A stretch of DNA of 36,026 nucleotides. Origin: Pseudomonadota bacterium. Its GTDB lineage: Bacteria; Pseudomonadota; Alphaproteobacteria; Rhizobiales; Devosiaceae. The notes beneath the pieces are model-generated. The model had not been told where the DNA came from, did no database searches, and saw only the letters and a program-made list of their open reading frames with translations. Within the stretch, counting starts at the first letter, position 1. Each line of letters opens with the position of its first letter. Made by a program: the position numbers and the translations under genes. Shown in pieces: positions 30,443 through 36,026 of the stretch. Where the stretch lies: contig JAEWCE010000282.1 of NCBI GenBank assembly GCA_023390785.1, positions 1 through 36,026 on the forward strand, read 5' to 3'.

Positions 30443-30940
30443 CTAGTCCGTGCCGCCGGCGATCGGCGCCACATAGGCCACGTCGAGGTCCCACGGAAAG
30501 AAGATCCAGGTGTCCTGGCTGACTTCGGTGATGAACGTGTCGACCATCTCGCGGCCCTTGGGCTTGGCGTAGACGGTGGCGAAATGCGCGCCCGGCAGCA
30601 TGTCGCGCACCGCGCGGGCGGTGGCGCCGGTGTCGACGAGGTCGTCGACGATCAGTATTTTTCGTCCGGCCTTGGCCTTTTCGATGATCTGCGGGTCGAT
30701 CGGCTTCAGCAGCTTGATCTCGCCCTGGCTCTGGTGGTCGTAGCTCTTGACCGCGACGCAATCGACGGTGCGGATGTTGAGCTCGCGGGCGACGATGGCG
30801 GCCGGCACCAGCCCGCCGCGGGTGATGGCGACGCAGGCCTCGAACGGCCCTTCGCCGTTCAGCCGCCAGGCCAGCGCCCGGCTGTCGCGGTGGAACTGGT
30901 CCCAGCTCACCGGGAAACTCTTGGTACGCGCATCGTTCAC
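30443..30940 (-). CDS. gpt: Xanthine-guanine phosphoribosyltransferase
   Basis: A 165-residue purine salvage enzyme that converts xanthine, guanine or hypoxanthine plus PRPP to the nucleotide. The PRPP-binding motif ILIVDDLVDTGATARA is intact, with an N-terminal VAITRGGLVPAAIVARELNI and a C-terminal aromatic hood segment (WIFFPWDL). I choose the GTG at 30940 because AGGAGAG precedes it; upstream residues look non-family. Length fits bacterial Gpt. The cinA-like gene lies about 20 bp upstream on the same strand boundary, so the two may share a transcript. Confidence 0.93.
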   Translation of the reverse strand: MNDARTKSFPVSWDQFHRDSRALAWRLNGEGPFEACVAITRGGLVPAAIVARELNIRTVDCVAVKSYDHQSQGEIKLLKPIDPQIIEKAKAGRKILIVDDLVDTGATARAVRDMLPGAHFATVYAKPKGREMVDTFITEVSQDTWIFFPWDLDVAYVAPIAGGTD

Positions 30941-30959
30941 GTCTGCTCTCCTCGCAGGC

Positions 30960-31733
30960 TCAATAGGGGTCGGGCGCCGGGAAGCCGCCCTTGGCATGCT
31001 CGGCCGCGACCATCTCGTAGACGGCCTTGGCCGCCTGCTGCAGGCGCGCCTCGTCGGGCGAGCGCAACACCAGCTCGGTCATCACCGTGCCGTCGCCCAT
31101 GCGCGGATAGCTGCCCATCTTCACGTCGGGGAATTGCTGCTGAAGCGCCGCCAGCGGCCCGCCGATATTGCCCTCCCCCACCCGCGATTTCACCGTCACC
31201 GAATGCACCTTGCGCCCGCCCCTGAGCGTCGGCGCGATGGAGTCGAGCATCGCCCGCATGATCACCGGCACGCCGGCCATGACGTGCACGTTGCCGATGC
31301 GAAAGCCTGGTGCCGCGCTGACCGAATTGACGATCAGGCTGGCGCCTTCAGGGATGCGCGCCATCCGCAGCCGCATCTCGTTGGGCTCGGTGCCGCGCTC
31401 CTTCCAGCGCGCCTCCAGCATGGCCCGCGCCTCCGGATTGATCGGCAGCTCGACGCCGAACGCCTTGGCGATGGCGTCGGCGGTGATGTCGTCGTGCGTC
31501 GGGCCGATGCCGCCGGTGGTGAAGACGTAGGTGTAGCGGGCGCGCAGCGCGTTCACCGCCGCGACGATATCGTCCTCGATGTCGGCCACCACCCGCACCT
31601 CCATCAGGTCGATGGCGAGGTCGGTGCAGAAATCGGCGGTGGCGCCTATGTTGACGTCCTTGGTGCGGCCCGAGAGGATTTCGTCGCCAATGACGAGCAG
31701 TGCGGCGGTCGGGTTTTTCGGATCGTCAGTCAT
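30960..31733 (-). CDS. MoaB/CinA N-terminal domain protein (competence/damage-inducible protein A family)
   Basis: A 257-residue protein with a molybdopterin-binding-like domain: LLVIGDEILSGRTKDVNI at the start, then FTTGGIGPTHDDITADAI, the signature of MoaB/Mog/CinA-N domains. The C-terminal deamidase domain of full CinA is absent; this short form is widespread in alphaproteobacteria. Exact function is uncertain, possibly pyrophosphatase-type activity on nucleotide sugars or NAD-related compounds. The ATG at 31733 begins the family motif; upstream frame is non-family. It is divergent from map. Confidence 0.88.
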   Translation of the reverse strand: MTDDPKNPTAALLVIGDEILSGRTKDVNIGATADFCTDLAIDLMEVRVVADIEDDIVAAVNALRARYTYVFTTGGIGPTHDDITADAIAKAFGVELPINPEARAMLEARWKERGTEPNEMRLRMARIPEGASLIVNSVSAAPGFRIGNVHVMAGVPVIMRAMLDSIAPTLRGGRKVHSVTVKSRVGEGNIGGPLAALQQQFPDVKMGSYPRMGDGTVMTELVLRSPDEARLQQAAKAVYEMVAAEHAKGGFPAPDPY

Positions 31734-31980
31734 CTTGTGGGCCGGAGCGGGAAAGGCGCATGCATCGCGCGACGGCGCGGCAAAAGCAACGGGCGCATGG
31801 GCTTTTGCACCAGAGCGGACGGCCGAATTCAGGCGCCGGCGCAGGCTACGCGGTTCATATTGCGCCCTGTCGGATCGGTCGCGAGGGGGCCGATCAGCCA
31901 ACCGCTTCAGGCGCAAACCTGCCCGGCCTTCCAAATCCTGCCCTGACGGACTATTTCTGAACGACGCGAAAGATATTGAG

Positions 31981-32811
31981 ATGATTACGTACGTCGACGC
32001 CGAGACCAAGACCCGCCGCACCTCGGGTATCATTCCGCTGCATGGCGAGGCAGGGTTTCAGGGCATGCGCAAGGCAGGCGCCCTCACCGCCGAGGCGCTC
32101 GACCTGCTCACCGAGCATGTGAAACCAGGCGTCACCACGGCCTTTCTCGACCGGCTGGCCTATGAATTCGCCATGGATCACCACGCGATCCCGGCCACCC
32201 TGTTCTACAAGGGCTACCGCTATTCGGTCTGCACCTCGATCAACCACGTGGTTTGTCACGGCATGCCGGAGGAGCGGCCGCTGCGGGAGGGCGACATCGT
32301 CAACATCGACCTGACCCTGATCGTCGACGGGTGGTACGGCGACAGCTCGCGCATGTATCCGGTGGGCGAAATCTCGCGTAAGGCCGAGCGGCTGATCGAA
32401 GTGACCTATGAATCCCTCTATGCCGGCATCGAGGCGGCGCGGCCGGGCAATACCACCGGTGACATCGGGGCCGCCATCCAGGCCCATGCCGAGGCGGAAC
32501 GCACGTCGGTGGTGCGCGATTTCGTCGGCCACGGCGTCGGCCAGCTCTTCCACGACGAGCCCAACATCATGCATTTCGGCGTACCGGGCACCGGCGTCGA
32601 GCTCAAGCCGGGCATGATCTTCACCATCGAGCCGATGATCAACCTCGGCCGGCCGCACGTCAAAATCCTGTCAGACGGCTGGACGGCGGTAACGCGCGAC
32701 CGCACGCTTTCGGCGCAGGCCGAGCATTCGATCGGGATCACCGAAACGGGGCACGAGATCTTCACCCTCTCCCCGCGCGGCCTGTTCAACCCGCTGGACG
32801 CCCGCAAATAG
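31981..32811 (+). CDS. map: Methionine aminopeptidase type I
   Basis: A 276-residue protein that removes the initiator methionine from new proteins. The usual pita-bread fold markers are present: KGYRYSVCTSINHVVCHGMP, metal ligands in DIVNIDLTLIVDGWYGDSSR, GHGVGQLFHDEPNI and the final FTIEPMINLG, with the late Glu in SAQAEHSIGITETG. The ATG at 31981 fits the family start; a longer frame to 31579 is antisense to the CinA-like gene. It is followed 2 bp later by radC, suggesting one operon. Confidence 0.95.
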   Translation: MITYVDAETKTRRTSGIIPLHGEAGFQGMRKAGALTAEALDLLTEHVKPGVTTAFLDRLAYEFAMDHHAIPATLFYKGYRYSVCTSINHVVCHGMPEERPLREGDIVNIDLTLIVDGWYGDSSRMYPVGEISRKAERLIEVTYESLYAGIEAARPGNTTGDIGAAIQAHAEAERTSVVRDFVGHGVGQLFHDEPNIMHFGVPGTGVELKPGMIFTIEPMINLGRPHVKILSDGWTAVTRDRTLSAQAEHSIGITETGHEIFTLSPRGLFNPLDARK

Positions 32812-32813
32812 CC

Positions 32814-33539
32814 ATGGGCGAGGTGGCCAAGCCCGCGCTGGACGGACTGGCCGAGGCCCCTGCTGTCGACCTCAAGGCCGGGCACCGCGACCGGGTGCGC
32901 GAGCGGTTCAAGCGCGTCGGCGGCGAAGCCTTCACCGATGTCGAGCTGCTCGAGGCCGTGCTGCACCTCGCCATCCCGCGGCGCGACACCAAGACTCTCG
33001 CCAAGCTCCTGCTCAAGCGCTTCGGCTCCTTCTCGGCGGTGCTTGCGGCGCCCCGGGCGCAACTCGACGAATTCGCCGGCCTCGGCGACATCAGCATCAC
33101 CAGCCTCAAGGTAATGCAGGCGGCGGCGCAGCGCTACGCCCGCGACCGGGTGGACCAGACGCAGCCGATCCTGGGATCCTGGGCGGCACTGATCGACTAT
33201 TGCCGCTCGGCGATGGCATTCGAGGACGTCGAACAGTTCCGGGTTCTGTTCCTCGACAAGAAGAACCGGCTGATCGCCGACGAGGTGCAGCAGCGCGGCA
33301 CCGTGGACCACACGCCGGTCTATCCGCGCGAGGTGATCAAGCGCTCGCTGGAACTGGGCGCGACGGCCGTCATCCTCGTCCACAACCACCCGTCCGGCGA
33401 TCCGTCACCGTCCACCGCCGACGTGCAGATGACCCGGCAGATCGTGGACGTCGCCAAGCCGCTCGGCATCACCGTCCACGATCACATCATCATCGGCAAA
33501 TCCGGCCACGCCTCGATGAAGGCGCAGCGTCTTATCTAG
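32814..33539 (+). CDS. radC: RadC-family JAB/MPN protein
   Basis: A 241-residue protein. Its N-terminal helix-hairpin-helix region includes AGLGDISITSLKVMQ, and the C-terminal MPN domain has the zinc motif VHNHPSGDPSPSTAD (H-x-H...S-x-x-D). RadC proteins are widespread; the proposed role in DNA repair or recombination is not firmly established. It starts 2 bp after map and its end overlaps the convergent AAA_28 gene by 8 bp. Confidence 0.93.
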   Translation: MGEVAKPALDGLAEAPAVDLKAGHRDRVRERFKRVGGEAFTDVELLEAVLHLAIPRRDTKTLAKLLLKRFGSFSAVLAAPRAQLDEFAGLGDISITSLKVMQAAAQRYARDRVDQTQPILGSWAALIDYCRSAMAFEDVEQFRVLFLDKKNRLIADEVQQRGTVDHTPVYPREVIKRSLELGATAVILVHNHPSGDPSPSTADVQMTRQIVDVAKPLGITVHDHIIIGKSGHASMKAQRLI

Positions 33540-34080
33540 CCGGCGGCGACGCCGGCAGCTGCGCCAGTATCCAGTCGGCACGGTCGGCGACCGATCGCTT
33601 CGGCACTTCGAGCACTGCGTAGTCGAACAGTTGATAGTCGCGAACCAGGCGTCGGTATTCAGCCTCGGCCTGAGCGAGTCCATGCTTGCGCTCGGCATCC
33701 GTCTCGTAGATTTCCGGCCAAGGCGGCGTGACGAAGGCGGTTGAGTGATACCGATATTTGCGGCCGAGCTCTTGGAGCGCGGGCTCGCCGGTCATGTCGG
33801 TCAGGCCGCTGATCGCGTCGAACAGCCCGCGATCGAAAAACACCCAGCCTGCCATCGTCTCGGCCCGCCGCCGGTCGTTCATCGCCATCTCCACGGCACG
33901 GCGCAGGAATGCTTCCGGGTCGACCCAGGGAAGCGCCGTACCGCCGCGCGCCGTCTCCTCGCGGACGATGCGACGGCCAGGCTCGTCGACGACTGAGTAA
34001 CCCCGTCGCGCGAGCTCGGCCAGCAGGGTCGATTTTCCGCCGCCCGAGCAACCGGACAGCACGACAAAGCGATCGCTCAC
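33532..34080 (-). CDS. AAA_28-family P-loop ATPase/kinase-like protein
   Basis: A 182-residue protein with a P-loop near the N-terminus (VVLSGCSGGGKSTLLAELAR), a segment FFDRGLFDAISGL that often carries the substrate-binding Asp in this family, and a C-terminal YAVLEVPKRSVADRADWIL. AAA_28 members resemble small nucleotide or nicotinamide-riboside kinases; the substrate is unknown. The GTG at 34080 has AAGGAG 6 nt upstream. Overlaps the radC stop by 8 bp. Confidence 0.85.
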   Translation of the reverse strand: MSDRFVVLSGCSGGGKSTLLAELARRGYSVVDEPGRRIVREETARGGTALPWVDPEAFLRRAVEMAMNDRRRAETMAGWVFFDRGLFDAISGLTDMTGEPALQELGRKYRYHSTAFVTPPWPEIYETDAERKHGLAQAEAEYRRLVRDYQLFDYAVLEVPKRSVADRADWILAQLPASPPAR

Positions 34081-34123
34081 GATCGGCTCCTTCAGCGCTG
34101 ATGGGGATGATGCGGCTTTGCGC

Positions 34124-35368
34124 CTAGTCGGCGTCGGGCGTCGATGTGGGGGCCGTGGCCCCGCCCCTGCCGCTCAGGTTCAATAGCAGGCCGCGGGCCC
34201 GTTTGGCCAGCTCCAGCAGCCTGGGGTCAGACTTCACCCGGGCCTTGAGCTGATGCAGGCCGCGATGGCCGAGGGCGGCCAGCGTGCCGCGGCGCGTCAC
34301 CGGCACATAGTGGTGCCGCACCGGCACCTGCACATTGCACCAATGGCGTTTCTCGTCGGTCAGGCCCTCGCCCATGTCGAAGGCGCGGTAGCCGGCATCG
34401 AACACGGTCTGCATCACCCGCAGCAGGCACTGCTTGCCGGGCGAACCCGGCCGGAGCGAGATGTCCTCGCTCATCGACGAAATCAGGCAGAAGATGCGAT
34501 CGCCGTAGACGATGTTGTAGCGCACCGCGACCACGTCGCCGTTCAGCGTCAGCACGTGCAGCATCACCGGCACGTGCGAGCCGGACACGGCGGTGGCGTC
34601 GTAGAAGGCGCGGACATTGGCGCTGCAGAAGGGGTCGAACACGCCCATCTCGCGAAACCGTGCCGCCCGTTGTTGAAACATGGTGTCGAGCACGAGGCCG
34701 GCGGCGACGCCGTTGCGCATTTCCTCGAAGCGTACCTCGCCCATTGCCTCGAGCTTGTCGCCCTGCTGCCGGTCGTGCTTGCGACGCGATTTGTTGCGCT
34801 GTGTCCGGTCGGCCTCCTCGAAGCTGGTGAACGACGCGCGATAGAGGGTGTCGGCGCTCATCCACTGACCGAGCTCGGCGAACAGATCGGCGCCGTCGAC
34901 GACAAGCTGAGGCACGGATTTGAGATAAACAAGGTCCGCCCCCGGAACGCTCGCCAGCATCTGCCGCCAGAGCGCGGCGCGGCGGGCCGGCGGCATCGCG
35001 GCGAGCCGCGGTGCATCAACCAACGGCGCGTTGCAGCCGACATGCGCGCCCTGAAACCACGACAGCACGCGCACGCCCCGGTCCCAGCGCCGCTGCAGCG
35101 GCAGCAGTGCGACGGGCGCGCCGCCGTCCTCGGCCAGAATGAAGTACTGATCCGAAGCGGCAATTCCGAGGCTGTCGATCCACAGCCGCACGAACTCGAA
35201 GATCTGGCCGGGCGATTCGACGCTCCGGGCGGTCAGCCGGCGCCAGACGGCCTCGACTTCGTCCAGCCGGTGGCCGATCGAAATGCGGAAATTCCCCGCC
35301 GCGGCTCCCATCGTCCGCGGCGTGGCCTCGACCAGCGATGTTCGCGCGAGGGCTGCGCTCTGCGCCAT
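34124..35368 (-). CDS. CelD/BioF2-like GNAT acetyltransferase
   Basis: A 414-residue soluble protein in the family of two-lobed GNAT proteins annotated as CelD-like or BioF2-like. Recognisable parts are FRISIGHRLDEVEAVWRRLT, the middle segment DTLYRASFTSFEEADRTQRN followed by the basic KSRRKHDRQQGDKLEAMGE, and the second GNAT-like lobe (VLTLNGDVVAVRYNIVYGDR...FDMGEGLTDEKRHWC). These proteins are linked to polysaccharide or cell-envelope synthesis in rhizobia; the acceptor is unknown. Start at ATG 35368 with GGGGATG upstream. Confidence 0.82.
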   Translation of the reverse strand: MAQSAALARTSLVEATPRTMGAAAGNFRISIGHRLDEVEAVWRRLTARSVESPGQIFEFVRLWIDSLGIAASDQYFILAEDGGAPVALLPLQRRWDRGVRVLSWFQGAHVGCNAPLVDAPRLAAMPPARRAALWRQMLASVPGADLVYLKSVPQLVVDGADLFAELGQWMSADTLYRASFTSFEEADRTQRNKSRRKHDRQQGDKLEAMGEVRFEEMRNGVAAGLVLDTMFQQRAARFREMGVFDPFCSANVRAFYDATAVSGSHVPVMLHVLTLNGDVVAVRYNIVYGDRIFCLISSMSEDISLRPGSPGKQCLLRVMQTVFDAGYRAFDMGEGLTDEKRHWCNVQVPVRHHYVPVTRRGTLAALGHRGLHQLKARVKSDPRLLELAKRARGLLLNLSGRGGATAPTSTPDAD

Positions 35369-35478
35369 TCCGGCATCCCCATCGTCCCGCTGGCAAACTG
35401 GCGGGCAGGCATGAATCTGCCGTTCACATTGCCGCTAATCCCTCGTGAGCACCGGCTTTTCGTGCGCGAGGGTTAATT

Positions 35479-36026
35479 TCAGCCGAAGCTTTGCAGGATG
35501 GGGAAGGTTTCGAGGAACCAGTAGCTGAGCCGGGTGAATTGTCCGGTGAGGAACAGCAGCCCCGTCAGCACCAGCAGCACGCCCATTACCTTCTCCACCG
35601 TGCCCAGATGTTTGCGGAAGCTGGCAAAGAAGGTGAGAAACGGCCCAATGGCGATGCCGGCGAGCAGGAACGGCACGCCCAGCCCCAGCGAATAGATGCC
35701 GAGCAGCCCGGCGCCCTGCCAGGCTGTGTCCTGCACCGCCGCGACCGACAGGATGGCCGCCAGCACCGGCCCGATGCAAGGCGTCCAGCCCACCGCGAAC
35801 GCCAGTCCGAGCAGGAAGCCGCCGACCGGCCCACTCGCGGCGCCGGGTCCGGAATGCCGGAGTTGGCGGTCGAGAAAGCCGATGCGGAAGACGCCGAGGA
35901 AATGCAGCCCCATGGCGATGATGAACAGCCCGGCGATCGGCGTGATCGCCGGCAGCGCCTGCCGGAACGCCTGGCCGAACGCCGTCGCCGTCGCGCCAAA
36001 GGTGACGAAGACCAGCGAAAAGCCGA
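35479..36026 (-). CDS. ccdA: Cytochrome c biogenesis protein CcdA (5' end outside the window)
   Basis: The frame is open to the window edge; 182 residues are visible. It is a multi-helix membrane protein with FSLVFVTFGATATAFGQAF, then LAFAVGWTPCIGPVLAAILS carrying the conserved cysteine of CcdA, and further helices LLGIYSLGLGVPFLLAGIAI and VMGVLLVLTGLLFLTGQF. CcdA passes reducing power across the inner membrane for cytochrome c maturation. An internal ATG at 35913 is not the start because the family sequence continues upstream. Confidence 0.92.
   Translation of the reverse strand, partial: GFSLVFVTFGATATAFGQAFRQALPAITPIAGLFIIAMGLHFLGVFRIGFLDRQLRHSGPGAASGPVGGFLLGLAFAVGWTPCIGPVLAAILSVAAVQDTAWQGAGLLGIYSLGLGVPFLLAGIAIGPFLTFFASFRKHLGTVEKVMGVLLVLTGLLFLTGQFTRLSYWFLETFPILQSFG

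Noticed and set aside
31579..31980. N-terminal extension of methionine aminopeptidase
   Set aside because: The extension is antisense to the CinA-like gene and has no family match; the enzyme family begins at the ATG at 31981.

Overview
The window is GC-rich DNA from an alphaproteobacterium. Hyphomicrobiales is my best guess, judged from gene content and codon use, not from a marker gene. Chromosomal flanks at about 1-2838 and 30443-36026 enclose a mosaic island of about 27.5 kb. The left flank holds the 3' end of a probable TctC/Bug-type binding protein, a broken DUF1304 gene, a CsbD-like stress protein, a MerR/TipAS regulator, an ASCH-like protein, a frameshifted secreted protein and a small secreted protein. 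The right flank holds xanthine phosphoribosyltransferase (gpt), a MoaB/CinA-N domain protein, methionine aminopeptidase (map), RadC, an AAA_28 ATPase, a CelD-like GNAT protein and the start of CcdA.

The island sits inside a tRNA-Leu(UAA) gene. The 3' half of that tRNA lies at 2840-2899 and the 5' half at 30365-30402. The halves share a 13-bp direct repeat (ttttaagtcccgt) at the anticodon loop, and joining them across it gives a normal 85-nt tRNA-Leu. Neither junction rebuilds the gene, so insertion destroys it. Next to the integrase (29036-30226) the island carries a different complete tRNA-Leu(UAA), 28603-28913, whose anticodon loop is interrupted by a 223-nt group I intron just after U34. 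I read this as a replacement tRNA whose intron also hides it from the element's own integrase. It is the most interesting feature of the window.

From left to right the island carries: a two-gene operon of unknown role (nucleoside phosphorylase-like protein plus a 190-aa protein); a mobilization module (TraA-like relaxase/helicase, MobC-like protein, a TraG/VirD4 coupling protein without membrane segments, and a palindrome in a likely oriT region); divergent exported trypsin-like proteases; a decayed IS5-type remnant; a ParB-like protein; a membrane protein with an overlapping 45-aa upstream ORF; a small tyrosine recombinase beside long inverted repeats; a run of small, lipoprotein and exported genes separated by hairpins; an ArdC-like antirestriction protein with an altered zinc motif; a HigBA toxin-antitoxin pair; and a tight operon ietA-ietS-(REase-STAND NTPase), which is the recognisable defence module. 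No type IV secretion genes and no replication gene are visible, so it looks like an integrative mobilizable element that borrows a conjugation channel.

Three island genes (starting at 9787, 14722 and 20955) are each preceded by several hundred bases of GC-rich, hairpin-rich, apparently non-coding leader.
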